Assembly: GCF_014805625.2 (NCBI RefSeq)
Contig: NW_023998493.1
Location: 2,660,417-2,724,416 of the forward strand
From: Glossina fuscipes
Lineage: Eukaryota > Arthropoda > Insecta > Diptera > Glossinidae
DNA: 64,000 bases
Direction of reading: 5' to 3'
Below are positions 27,501-39,490 of this stretch, one piece after another. The notes beneath the pieces were generated by a model. The model did no database searches, had not been told where the DNA came from, and saw only the letters and a program-made list of their open reading frames with translations. The position numbers were made by a program, and so were the translations under genes. Every line of letters starts with the position of its first letter. Within the stretch, counting starts at the first letter, position 1.

Positions 27501-28981
27501 TTCTAAGCAAAAGCGGCCCAAATCGGTTCATTAATATCCCTAATCAGTAATAAAATTTTAATCCCAATTTATTTCCATCTTATCTCTAATTCATAAAAAT
27601 TAATTAAAAATAAAGAATTAAAATTTAACCCGTAATTGTGGACGTATTTATTAACCGATCGAGAACATTTTTACACAGAACGAGCACGGTGATTCTAGAA
27701 AATGTTTAGGTAGCAAGTTTGTCGACATATTTTCACGGGATCGGGAGTTACAGACGAAAGCATAAAAATATTGTCGGTGTTCTTTCGAGGTTGGCTTGTT
27801 CTTCCTATTACGTAGGCGTGCTTATTAACATATCAGGCCCATTTTTTAATCTTGAATTCTTCGTTGACCAAGCAATCTTTTTGCCGAATTTTCTCTATCC
27901 GTCTTAATTTTTGCGAACGCAGTGATTCATTGACCACTTTTTGTAGAAATAAGTATGCTCCGAACACTAGACTAGGTCTAAAAAATCAGATATTGGATAT
28001 TCAAGGGCCTTTTCGTGCAAAGAAAAGTAAAAAAAAAAAATTTTAACATCACATGTCTTATAATCATTTTTTTTGAGGATCGAAGATTAAATAGGATCAA
28101 AATGACGTACTCGATCGACCACATATTTAAGACTTCGATGGGGATTTCTTTTTTTTTTTTTTAGGAAAAAAACTTCCCGTAAAAATATTTCTTTGCCTTT
28201 GGTAATGAAAATGTTTCCGAACGCGTGCTTCTATATTTGCTTCTTTGCGTTATAACTAAATGTTCCGAAAAAAATTCGAATTTACTGTATACAACACCCG
28301 TCTCGTTAAGAGATACAAGAAGTAAAGAGAATCTTGTATGTTTAACTCAAAATATCGGCAATGATGCAAATTTACTAACCAGTTGTAGACTTTCGAGGTT
28401 CCAATGGCATTTGATTGCATCAAAATAGAGCAGCTTACTAAACAGGCGACGATCTGTGAGATGTGTCTTAAAGGAAAAGGTCTACAGTTGTTTGGTTTAA
28501 ATAAATTATCCTAATACAGATATTAGCTCGTAGTAACCTCTTTACCGTGTCGTCGATTCCGCTGCTGTGCAAACACTTAAATATGTATATATTTTTAGCG
28601 AAAAAGAATTTAATCAATTAATACTTGAGATAGCATTAACAGCCGATTGTCCGCTATTCAATTCGATTCATTTTCCTAAATACTTTTCTATTCAACCTAC
28701 AGGCTGCACTGTGCCAGATATTTTAGATATTTTTTTTAAATATTTTGGCCAACGAGAAGACCTAGCGAGAATTTGCAGTTTTAAGTATTTCATACAAAAA
28801 ATTGGGGGAAAAGCGTACTAAAGGAATGTCGAAAATTTGGATGAAACTTTTTTATCTATCAAGCAAAAATGACTTTTCATTTTTGATGAAAATTTTTGAA
28901 AAAAAAAATATAAAAGTTTTGTTTATTCAAAGTAGCACACGTGAACATTAAAATGAAGGGAATGAATTCCCGAAAGAATCG
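24565..28981. other. AT-rich spacer with a few coding-like frames
   Basis: No family was recognised. A T-run of 17 follows an A-run at 25158-25182. The minus-strand frame 25405-25614 (69 residues, with a central ALQEKVKLEIF stretch) and the plus-strand frame 28567-28821 (84 residues) have protein-like composition, but no relative could be named and neither has convincing splice or promoter context. They are recorded here rather than called as genes. Confidence 0.35.
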
Positions 28982-28987
28982 TTGATA

Positions 28988-29018
<31 letters not shown>

Positions 29019-29186
29019 AAACTTAGCCAGAGAATAAATTCTATGACTAAAGTCTTAAAGCACTAGCATCTAAGGCTTTCGGCTTTATTAAAAACTCTAC
29101 CGCTCTTGAGATTTGAACCCACGACCATTGAGTTGCTAGTCGAGACTCTTGCCTACTCGGCCACTCAGGCGGCTTTGATATTTTTA
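28982..29186 (-). repeat. tRNA-derived SINE, copy 2, with 12-bp target duplication
   Basis: On the minus strand the element starts at 29174 with a tRNA-like head. The A box TGGCCGAGTAGG occupies 29163-29152 and fits the consensus TRGCNNARYNGG. The B box GGTTCAAATCT is at 29119-29109. The body then matches copy 1 at 3984-4150, and the element ends in a (TAA)n tail, visible on the plus strand as (TTA)n at 28994-29018. The element (28994-29174, about 181 bp) is bounded by a perfect 12-bp duplication, TTGATATTTTTA, at 28982-28993 and 29175-29186. Internal pol III promoter, simple-repeat tail and target duplication together define a SINE mobilised by a LINE in trans. The head most resembles a tRNA with a Leu/Ser-type D arm, which is inference only. 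Confidence 0.85.
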
Positions 29187-31865
29187 AGTTAAGCATAGTC
29201 TTCGTTGACGCGTTCAAGCTAGTTCCGCTTGAAGTAAACAGAATTGCATGAAATTTCCGTCAGCAGAAGACGAAGCAAATGCATGTACATGCATACACGA
29301 ATATTCAACATTAAGGCATGTTTAATTGAATTTATAATTGGAATAAACAATGAAAGAACGTTTCTTTAGGTCTTATTCGTAACTGAAATCAATAAGACAG
29401 CTTTATCTTAACATTGTTATAAAATATTTCGCAATTCGGAAACTGGCGTAGGCCTGTCATACTTATCATGCATAATATTACTTCATACGTACTCTTAAGG
29501 ATATTGGGAAGATGAATAAATTCGGTCTATATTTTGTGGCTTTTCGAGACAACATGAATGAATAGATTAACCAAAGTATTGTACACTGCTGTCCGCTTTT
29601 TTCCCCTACTCTCCGCCAATTTTCGAATTCCATCTCGAAAATATCCCATCGTTTGAGTCCGTCCCCGAAACACCCCATACTTGCGTGTTGTCATAGGTAT
29701 CAGAGCACATCTCGAGCAAAGCCATCTATTGAAATCCATGTTGATAGGAACGAGTCTGCTGATAAACAAAGAAGTTATACGATATTCCAGGTTAGGTATA
29801 TATTTGCAGCGCGAGGATCGGTGTATGGGTTGAATTCCTTCATGCTGAAAACTAACGATATTATGACTTTTGGCGTAACACGCTCATTTCTTTTCACAAT
29901 TGCATCAATTGTTGTTGGTAACGTCCAATTTTGATGGTGTAATTCCATTCGAACAAATACAGCACAGTTGAATTAATTATGAAAAGTATGAGGAATCATT
30001 ACTGCTCTCATGCTCTACTCTTAAGCATTTGTGGACGGTAGATGGCCTTAGAACGCAAAATTTCATACAATGTTTACACATTCAGATGTTTGTGCTTTGT
30101 CAAAGAAATCGAGTAGTCATCTTAGAAAATAATTAGTTTTCGCAAGCTAATCGCCTGTATTTTTTTGAGGGCTTTTGATCTTCTAGGATTTCTTAAATCA
30201 ACAAATGAATCAAATCTTAGATCAACGACGTCTATTATCCAATTACTTTCCTAATTATCCCGGAAGACCGATAAAATCGCCCGATACTCACCTTAGCACT
30301 AACATAAAAGACCTTTCATCAGATTGTGCACGCAAGCGATTTTAATAGCATCGAAATTATATTTCTGTCTCATTTGCTTCTATCAATTTGATATTTGCGC
30401 GATCGAGTGGGCAGGCACCACTCTTTGTCGCCCCTAAATGTTGAATGAATTCGTGATGGCGTTTAAAAGTGTTTGTGTCAAACAGTATAATCGTATTGTG
30501 ACTATTCTTTTCGAAGCAATTGTGAGCGTGTCAACAGTGGGAATCATATCTCATTCGGCTCAGTTTTTAGATTAGTAAATTTGGGAAAAAATGCTGATAT
30601 ATATGTTGATAGTACTTCCATTTAGTCAGCTTTGGTATTAAACTTGCATCGAGAACTGAAGCGCTGCATCATTTTTTCGTCTGTACTCATTCCATCTGGA
30701 TGGACAATAAGGATTATTTGGGCTTAACTGCATCCTTGCCTCCATTGTTCTTTCACGTTTTATTATTAGGTACCAAATATTTTGTTAGAATCGTAAATTG
30801 AAATATATACTGAAACAGGGAAAAGTGCAAACATCAAACCAATGAAAGCAACCTGTAATTAAGAATTAACAAAAGAGAGAAAATACTTTGTAACTAAAGC
30901 CAATAATTTCTTTAAGAAGAATATAAGAAGAGATTATTGGAATGCTTTGTGGAAAGTTGCGCAAAAACTTGGAACAAAAGATTAACATATAGAATGAAAA
31001 AGAAGAACGAAGAAGATAACTATTAATAAGGTCTAAAGTTTGAAGGAAATAATTAAAATAATAATAAAGTTAGTCTATCGCAAAGCTAGAACCTCTACGC
31101 TTTAAGAAACAGTTTGACTAGTGATTACAGTTATCAGGCGCTTCTTGTCAGCCAATTAAAATTATTATTCAGGGTTACATATTTGATCTCAACTTTTTTT
31201 TTCTATTATTATTCATTATTATTAATAACAGTTTAATGAAAATTTCCTTATTCTTTTTCTGACAATTAATTATGTTTTTATAACAAATAAAGTCAATAGT
31301 AATTATTGGTTTGCTAAACTGCCATTAACACGTAGCAACTAAGAGGTTAATCACCACTTCGAATTGCTTAGTGATCTGTTAATGACTATTGAAATCCTAA
31401 AAATAAGGAAGACAATTTTAAACTAAAATGCCTGATTGTTCTCCACTGCCGCTAACGCTACTGTTTACTTTTTTTGCTATATACTTTTTGTAGTGTAACT
31501 AATTTATGCATTCGTAGATGTGTAGTATATTCGGTATTTTCGACGTTTGGTAGTATATTCGGAATTTTCTTCTAATTTGGAAGATTATATTTTATGCACA
31601 TAATTAGTAGCTGCCAGTTGATACTATGAATTTTCGGCATTGAACAAATAATAAATGAATAGATGTATATATAAAAGCTAAGAAAAATGTTTGTAATTAT
31701 ATGTAACGTAGCTAATTTACTTTGTTTCAATAAATACTAATAAGAATAATAATAATAATAAGTGTAATAACTTTATTTGTTGTATAATTTTATTTATTGT
31801 TAGATTGGTGCTTGAAAGAGTTTTGATCCCCGGCGTAAATGTACACAACGGTTTTTGATCCCACT
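29187..31865. other. AT-rich spacer, no gene recognised
   Basis: No recognised gene or element. An AATAAT microsatellite of about 16 bp lies at 31745-31760. The overlapping frames at 29478-29934 on both strands have no recognisable domain. Confidence 0.5.
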
Positions 31866-32682
31866 GCACAAAAAATAGCAGTTTTCCATTTAGTTTTATT
31901 GAGTTATACAGTATATACAGATGCTAATCATAGAACGCTCAAAATGTCCATTTTCGACACACTCTACTTTTGTTGTTTGGTTTGCAAAAATATGCTGTCG
32001 AAGCCCATCCAACGGTTGCAGAAGCTTATGGTGATGCCACTCTTTCATATTCCAATTGTCGGTCTTGGTTTCGAAAGTTTAAAAGTGGGGGTTTCGACGT
32101 CAATGACAAAGAACGGACAGAAGTATCAAAATAGTTCGAAGACAATGAATTGCAAGATCTATTGGACAAAAACCCAGACCAAAGTCTCAAAAAACTTTTG
32201 AACGGCTTAGTAGTCGATGAATCAAATGTTTCTAGACGATTGCATGCGATGGAAAAGATCCAAACGAAGGGAACGTGCCTACCATACGAGTTGACTGAAA
32301 GTCCCATTTCGAATCGTCTCAACAACGCGGTTTTATTGACTGCCAGTCAAAAAAGAGCACTTTCTGTAGCATATTGTAACTGGCGACAAAAAGTGAATCA
32401 ACTACAACAATCTCAAGCCCGAAAATCATGGATTAGTTCTGGAGAACGGTCCACATCGACCCTGAAGGGAAACATTCATGACCATAAAGTTTTGCTGTGC
32501 ATATGGTAGGATAAACGTATGGGGTGTTACGAGTTACTAAAACCGAATGCAACTGTTACCGCAATTGAACAAAAGTAATTTGCTTGCCAACTCTCGACCA
32601 CACGTCGCGAGAGTTGCCAAGAGTACACTGTCACAGTTCGAATGGGAACTTCCGCCGCATTCACTCGAACTCACCAATCCTT
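31866..32682 (+). pseudogene. Mariner transposase pseudogene (copy 1)
   Basis: Frame-shifted remains of a Tc1/mariner DD34D transposase. In order along the plus strand: the N-terminal helix-turn-helix region with AEAYGDA and SWFRKFKSGGF (31990-32100), a DELQDLL-like segment with one frameshift and stop (32130-32160), the second DNA-binding half (32150-32330), the region of the first catalytic Asp where family members have TGDE and this copy reads TGDK in a shifted frame (about 32383), and the NIHDHKVLLCIW block (32470-32508) followed by a stop. A deletion removes about 50 residues, after which RPHVARVAKSTLSQFEWE is visible (about 32600-32650). There the Asp of the usual HDN motif is replaced by Ala. 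The third Asp region is lost. Homology with copy 2 (56349-57427) also covers the leader before the start codon. It cannot encode an active enzyme. Confidence 0.85.
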
Positions 32683-32973
32683 TGTTAATCTGCCGATTGG
32701 AAATTATTTAAAACTGACGTTTTTATGTAAAGTCAGATAATTTTCAGGATTCTATTCTATTCTTACCTATATGTTTTTTATATGAAGTGAGAAACAGTTC
32801 TCCAAATCATGAAATGTTTGTAGCATCCGCAAAAGTCTTGTGGTAAATATGGACATCTAGACAGTAGAACAGCAAAAACAGTTGATGCGATAATTTAATT
32901 TTCCGTTCTGTGAAAAAATTATAGTGCAATAATACTTGACGCAGGCCCACTTACAATGCTTACATCATACTTT
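32683..32973. other. Spacer after mariner copy 1
   Basis: AT-rich sequence with no recognised feature; the 3' terminal inverted repeat of the mariner could not be identified here. Confidence 0.4.
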
Positions 32974-33251
32974 CATTCGTTACTCTGTACTGATCAAACT
33001 AATAATGAGCGTGATATAAAATCCTGCTACTATTCATCATAATTTTGAACTATGATTATAAAATTATGAAAAGAATGCACTTTAAAATTATCATTCGTTA
33101 CTCTATGCTCTTAAAACTAATAATGAGCATGATATAAAATCTTGCCACTATTCTTCTTACTAGCTTGACATAAAATCTTACTACTATTCATCACAGTTAT
33201 GACTTATGGTTATAAAATTACGGATTGTGATTGTAAAATTACAAAAAGAAT
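32974..33251. repeat. Degenerate tandem repeat, about 118-bp unit
   Basis: The block starting CATTCGTTACTCT at 32974 is repeated from 33092 with the same order of sub-blocks (AAACTAATAATGAGC, ATGATATAAAATC, TGCTACTATTC, ATTATAAAATTA). A third partial unit follows from about 33170 (GACATAAAATCTTACTAC, then GGTTATAAAATTACGG). The unit length between the first two copies is 118 bp. The copies differ at many positions, so this is an old duplication. Confidence 0.75.
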
Positions 33252-35725
33252 TTCGTAGCTTTCGTCCTTGCGTAGATTTTTACCTTCAACTTTATTATCT
33301 ACATGTCTTTAATTAAACTCAACTACCATCCATGTCGTGTTTTGATGTAAACAAGCAGTTTTCCCAACAATAGAGACATTTTCAATGAAAAAACTCTGAG
33401 AATTTTTTCATATAGTTCTTCTTTCCCTTTTTTGACATATGTCGAGGAAAGACCTTTGTGTATGTGACGTAAGTAAAGAAGATGGTAAGTAAATTTTGTT
33501 TCTTCTATTGACATTTTGTACAATTTGTCTCTGTTTACTTTATTAATTTTCCACTTTATATCCATAACTAGAAGTAAGCATAAATTTTTGGAAAAAGAGA
33601 AAAAGCAGAGGTTGAAAAATTTGCCAGATGTTTTTAAAGAAAACATACTCACGTATGACGATTGATTATCAAAAGGAAAATTGAAAAAAAATATATTGAA
33701 ATACAAATTTAGCATATTCGGAAAAGACTACCGTGCCATTATTTCCCCTTCCTCCTTATATTTATTCTTTCAGTTTTCGATTAAAAATGAAGAATACACA
33801 TCTGTATGATGAAATTCAACTATTGATGGTATGTAGGGCAGGGTATCGATTATGGTGCCTTTTACTTTGTTTAAGAGTTCTGTTTTTATTGTCATCAATT
33901 AAAAAATAATATGTAAATAATAAGATTTAATTTTGAAAAAAGAAAACCGCCTATTTTAAAGGAAACTTAAAAGAAAATGTATATATATAAATGTACAAAC
34001 CGTCTTATAATCTTCTAAAAATGTCAAGCTAAAGAGATTAAACCTTTTGAAATGTGGTTTTCTCTGTAGAAAATCCTAGCACTCTCGAAGCGAAAGAAAT
34101 ACATTAACTTATACAGCTACGTTAATTCTTTATGAGATGCATACGTATCCTAATCTGTAGTAATACGTCTAAAATTTTTCGTCCTTAATAATAAAAGGTG
34201 TGTCTTTTTTTCAAGTTTGATGGTTTTGCGTAATAAATATTCTAGTTTTTAGCTATATTTTGCTTTCTTTACGTATGGGTGATATTTCAAAATTTCGTAA
34301 AATTTACAGCTCAGCTCGTCTTCAATCCTCTTGCGACAGATTACCAATAAGTAATTTTTACTTGGTCTAACACGCTTTATGGTCCACGATGTAGATGCTG
34401 CAGACATTATTTCAAAAAAAAGTACATTTAATCCATATGTCCATTGCAATACATAGGGGGTTGTAGAAATATTAAGTTGTGTCTAATTGGGGCGACTATT
34501 CAATTAAAAAACTACAATTTTCAGCCGAAACCAGCCAACATTTCCATAACAAAAAACGTTTAAATTAAATCATCGCAGGGCCCCTACGTAGTATAGTAGA
34601 GAATAGTATTTTAAAGTCATTGCTAACATTCCAATGGAAATTGTAGGAATTCTGCTAGGGGCCGGTTTTATAAATTCACGCTTCGTGAACAAACGGAGTG
34701 AAGTTTTAAAATGCGTTATAGATGCTGATGTTCGAAGGCGTAACAACAAACACAGGAAATTTTAGTATAGAGAAAATAATGGCTTGGTAAGGTTAACTTA
34801 ATTGGTTGCATAAAACTTTTTACATTTTTCGGAAATTTACTCTCCAGTAGCCATTTACGCATAAATTCTCCTTGAGAAGCCGTAAGTTATCTGTTACTAC
34901 TACTTTGTGACTGAATTTTTTTTTTCTTGGCAACTTTAGGGGTATTTCCTGAAGACTTTTATACGCAATGCGGAAGAATGAGGTATAGATTCTTCTGTCC
35001 GCCACGGTGTCAGTAAGTCTGCGTAATGTCATCGATAAAAATCGAATGTGACTAACCAACACTACAGTGCCCCACAATTCCACTTTTTCGTCCAAAACCT
35101 TCTAGTGGTCAGAGGCAGAGCTTCGAAAACCTCGTAAAACGTATATATCTCGTTTGTTCTTCTGTCCAACTGTTCGTTTGCCCGTTGGCGTACTATACGT
35201 TGTCTTTATATTTGGCCAAATAATTTGAAAATAGACTAAAATGGTTTATGCCGCCTACAGTGCGTTTTGCTTTCCGGATTTTCACCCACTTCTCAATAAT
35301 TTCAATAAGCGATTAAAATTTAGAATATGGAAATTTAGTTGGTTCGCTGATTTGCTTGTAATTTTTCCTAGGTTTAAAATGGTGCGTCTAAGAGATTCGT
35401 CCCGTACCGATTTCTTTATTAATTTTTGCTTAGTTTCTTTTCTACGTCAGATAGATACAGTAAAAATTTGAAGTCGTGGTGTACATTAAGTTGCTCTTTT
35501 TTTATTTTTGCCCTAAGTGAAGAATTTTCAAAAATTGAAATGGATTATTTTTATGGAATTAAATTTAATGATTTGTTATTATCGTCTACAACTACGTTTT
35601 GATTACACAGGAATAAAAATTCAATCTATATTTATGTTGGACAAAATACCACAATATATTTTTTAAGTATTAATACATTTTTAATAACTAAGAAAATTTT
35701 ATTCGATCATTACTGAATCTTTTAC
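33252..35725. other. AT-rich spacer, no gene recognised
   Basis: No recognised family. The minus-strand frame 33323-33715 (130 residues) is the longest here but is Phe/Lys/Leu-rich without a domain signature and is treated as chance. At 35385-35440 the sequence AGAGATTCGTCCCGTACCGA resembles the outer flank of the ACCCATCAC repeats (compare 60650 and 54800). Confidence 0.45.
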
Positions 35726-36092
35726 ACCCATCACAGTTGTCCAAAAGTAGACAAGAGTAGGTAAGAGTAGGAGCGACATATTTTTTCTATTTTCAAAATA
35801 AAAGTTTTTCGCGAATAGGCGTGCGGGGTTTGTAGGCGTGTCCGTTGAAAAGTTTAGATCAATTGCAAATTGTTTTGCAAATTTATAGGCAGTAACTTCA
35901 TTTCGCTAACGGAGGAATGTTAACCACAGATGCTATAGAGTTGCGCACTAGGACAGATGGATAGACGGACATTCGTAAATCAATTTAGAATTTGATGGTG
36001 TTCAAGAATATCTACCTTGTGGGGTCTATGACGCTTTCTTCGGGGTGCTGCAAATGTTTTGACAAAATGAAACTCATTCTCCTGTGATGGGT
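35726..36092 (+). repeat. Dispersed ACCCATCAC repeat, short complete copy
   Basis: Both termini are present and inverted: ACCCATCACA at 35726-35735 and TGTGATGGGT at 36083-36092. The match extends outward, with TTTTAC before the left end and ATAAAA after the right end giving about 17 paired positions with one mismatch. Internal blocks include AGGCGTGTCCGTTGAAAAG, a CGGAC-rich block near 35965 and TTTGACAAAATGAAACTCA near the right end. All are shared, in this order, with 55464-55858 and, inverted, with 7341-8110. It is 367 bp long and non-coding. Confidence 0.75.
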
Positions 36093-37406
36093 ATAAAATA
36101 AGTGCGGCGAAATATTTGACGTTGCTGTCTCGTTGGTATACGATTAGGCTACGTATGTAGAACGATATGTGTTATGCACAATCCAGATATTGGACAAACG
36201 CACCTTTGCTCCGCTGAGATTTATATAAATTTTTTTTTCAATGGTTTGGACCTAGCCGTTGTTCCTGGAATACAATATATACATAGTTGTACGTTGCGTA
36301 GAAATTGTTAAACCTTTTTATGAATACAATGAACACACGATTACGTTTCGCGCAAGCGGAAAGAAGCTCATTGATCTTTTGGTCTAAAGAAAACGCATCT
36401 GATGTTCCTAGAAAACTTGTAGATGCACAAAAATTAACCTGAGGGTATAATTTTTGAGCTGAAAATCTCGTATTTTGGAACATGAAAATGCCACTAAATT
36501 TACCCTCAATGCAAAACACTACAAATACATGATCACTTTTTAGGACGAATTAAATGTCTTAGACTTGGAGAAAAATTCAACGATCATGTAATCCTCAAAG
36601 ACCTGCGATATAGCTTCGTTGAACTTTTTACATAAAAGAACTTTTTACAGAGAAAAGCGGTAAAAATTAGTGTTCCAGGATTGAATTTTTACAGAAGCCT
36701 CCTTTGTAAATAAAAATACCATTAACCAAAACCTAAAATAAAACAAAGTGGTTTATAAAATAATCGTGATTTGAAATTTGTACTGATTTCAACCTATCGG
36801 TATTGCGTGGTTTACCGTTCTATTTATATAGTAGCCACAAAGTTGAAACAGTATTTGAAATATGACATTCTAGGCCTAATGCGTCAATAGTTCAAAATTA
36901 GAAAAATACAAAAATACAAATACTTAGCTGTGGAATCCGTAAATGCCTTTCTTTATTTGAATTTCAACTAAGAGTTTCTTTGTTTTTTGCCTATAAATAA
37001 ATCTTTATTTGTAAAAAGTTAATATCAATTATATAAACAAATAAATAAATTTTTTGCAATTTTCACCAAATTTTAATTTATTTAAAATTTTTCTCTCTCC
37101 TACTATGAGTTGCATTTATACACAACCGAAACATATGCAAATTTTAAGTAAACCCCTAAAGCATTGCAAACAAGCAAAAGCTACCTTTAACAGTAAACAA
37201 CGCCGATTAATTTTCGAATCATAGTGAGACAACAAGTTAGTTTAAAAACGATATAAAGAAATCTCGCCCATTGAGCATAGACTTTAGAAAGACTGATAGA
37301 TAGACTTTTGATAGACTGTAAAAAGTCTGATACTGCGATTTAGATTTCTGCAAAAACTCTGACCGGGTTAACCACCTCATAACTATATATACCTTGACTC
37401 GGCTTA
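36093..37406. other. AT-rich spacer, no gene recognised
   Basis: No recognised element. The minus-strand frame 36238-36519 (93 residues) has no domain signature. Confidence 0.45.
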
Positions 37407-37661
37407 ATGAAAATCAAATGCTTAGAGAAACGGTTAGAGAGATTAACGCTTATCTTGCCAAGTAAAGTGAGTGAACCGACTGTACCATTGATTAACTTAA
37501 TTAAAGAAGAGATACCAAGAATAAATCTACTTTCTCAAATGACGGTAGGGATAACAGAAGCAAGGTATTTTCATAAGGAGAGACAAGCGGGTCCCAAGCC
37601 GAATTCTTTTGAACGGATTCAATTGCATCTACATAACACCTACAGCAAGGAGGTATATTGA
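37407..37661 (+). CDS. Hypothetical 84-residue open frame
   Basis: An uninterrupted plus-strand frame with unusually even amino-acid composition for this window (Glu, Lys, Pro, Leu; for example KVSEPTVPLINLIKEEIPR). It begins at an ATG in the context TTAATGAAA and ends 300 bp before a minus-strand retrotransposon remnant. I recognise no family, signal peptide or membrane segment. It may be a fragment of a decayed element or a chance frame. Confidence 0.2.
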   Translation: MKIKCLEKRLERLTLILPSKVSEPTVPLINLIKEEIPRINLLSQMTVGITEARYFHKERQAGPKPNSFERIQLHLHNTYSKEVY

Positions 37662-37925
37662 AAGATTGGGCTAACTAAGCACATGTATAGTCTTTTTGTA
37701 ATGTCAGGATTTTTCAACTCTTCGGACAGTCTCTTAATGAAACCAAGCGCGGACCTGCCTTTACTTAAAGAGAACTCAATGTAAAACGTGGTTTTGATCG
37801 CACAGAACCCCTAAATCGATGAACGAATCTACACCTTTCAGCTTGAATGAATCGATGAAATACTCAATATTGAATGATTTCCTCCTTTTACATTTCCGCC
37901 CTTTACATTTTCCGTACATTAAGAT

Positions 37926-39490
37926 CTATTGGATTTAATCAATGGGGGTGATTTATCATTAATGTGTAAATTAAATAAAAGCTGTCCTAAGTGGCTGCCT
38001 TGACGGACACGTCATGGAAAATTCCTCTGAGGTGAAGAAGTTAAGCAGAACCCTGGATGATTTGTTATGCAGATAGGAGCTTATCCATTTCACTAGATAG
38101 AAAGGGAAGCCAGAGTCCTGGAGTTTGAAGGTCAATACATTACAGTTAGCTAAGTGAAACTCTTTACTCAAATCAGTAAATACGGCGTCCGTGCGAGGGC
38201 CATAAGGAAAAGCATTGAAAACATGGCAAATACTCTCTATGAGATTCGCGACGGTTGACTTTTCTTTCCGAAAGCCATGCTGGAATGGAGAAATAAAATT
38301 TAATAGCAAAAGCTAGATGCTGAGTAACAATTCGTTCAAACGAGTTAGGTAAATCACTCAACTTGGCGATGTTTCTATAGCTCTCTGCAGTTCAACATAC
38401 CGTGATGCCTGTAGTGAAAGGAAATTACAATTTCTGAATAATACGCGTCCGCAGGTAAACTAAGAAATGGACAGCGATTTACCTGCGGGAAATTTCCAAA
38501 GCAAATATAAAGCTGCCTGCCATTACAGTTGGGAGCACGGTTGTATTGGAGTAAATTACGATTGTTTGTGAATGGCAATAAATTCAACGTCAGAAGAAGT
38601 AGGAAATTCAGTTGAATAGGATGCAACTCCAGCAGATATGACAATTAGAACAACCCTAGGGCAATACAATCGACCCTTTCTGGAAACCTGAAAAGAATTG
38701 TGGAAAAGTTTCGGGGAATGTGAGTGAGGCTTTAACCAAGTTTCAGTCAAATCCAAATCGGGAAAGTCTATGCTCACTGAATTTAAGAAAGTAAGTATGA
38801 GTTTTGGGCTCTAACATTTTCGTAAATGAAAGTTACTGGGCCTGAAGAAACATTTAGTATTTTGAAGATGGAAGATTTATTGAATTCGTATTACAAGGTC
38901 GATCCCGAGAAATGAGTTCCTTAATTTAGCATCCAATTGCCAATTTAAAAATTCTTACACGCCTCAACGAGGCTGACGAATGGGACTCTTGCAGACAACT
39001 TTTTATGGTATCCTCACATGTGTCGGACGCCAGTCTTGACATAAATATTGTCGTTTTGCCGTCAAACAGACGTCATCCGTATTAGGACCGATAGTATTGT
39101 CAACTCGAGAGTATTGAGTTGGAAAGGAAGTAGAGGGAGTGAGGGGAAGAGGCGGATTTATAATTTGTATTAGCAATCTTTGTAAATGTAGACAGACTAG
39201 CCAGCAAGGCTAGAAGAAAATATCCTTGCCACTTGAGCGTAGCTGACACGAGGATGGATTTTTGGCTTATTTGTCATATTTGTGTTACCAGCTGTGTTTA
39301 CGACAGAGGAAATGTTGCTTGTAGGCAAGGATGGAGCACTATAAACCTTAAACGGATTCGTCAACAGAAGATTTACAAGTTTTATTGTTGATGATGAAGA
39401 CGAAGAGGAATGGTGTTGGAATGTCGTTTGCGGTGTAGGTGAGTTGGTCTTGCACAGGCTGGAGGAGAAATTGAGCGCTCTAGGTAGCAT
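37926..39490 (-). pseudogene. Jockey-like non-LTR retrotransposon remnant A
   Basis: Read from high to low coordinates. 39490-39197 is an open 97-residue frame, Ser/Thr/Pro-rich and ending in VSYAQVA, which looks like the C-terminal end of an ORF1 (Gag-like) protein. At about 38747-38736 the apurinic endonuclease signature LTETW appears, with flanking DFPDL and KLFHNSFQVSRKGR. 38560-38400 carries the later endonuclease stretch with NRAPNCNGRQLYICFGNF. A deletion then jumps into the reverse transcriptase start (LSDLPNSFERIVTQHLAF, about 38365-38310). After a frameshift come FQHGFRKEKSTVANLIES and FTDLSKEF (38181-38158), the first catalytic Asp region of the polymerase, ending near a TCPSRQPL stretch. 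The YADD box and everything after it are absent. It is a dead, internally deleted copy of the jockey/R-element type. Confidence 0.8.

Noticed and set aside
29100..29174. Functional tRNA gene on the minus strand
   Set aside because: A and B boxes are present, but the ends do not pair as an acceptor stem, and the sequence is the head of a SINE with target duplication.
33323..33715. 130-residue minus-strand open frame, the second longest frame in the window
   Set aside because: Phe/Leu/Lys-rich low-complexity translation, no recognisable motif, and overlapping homopolymer-rich DNA.
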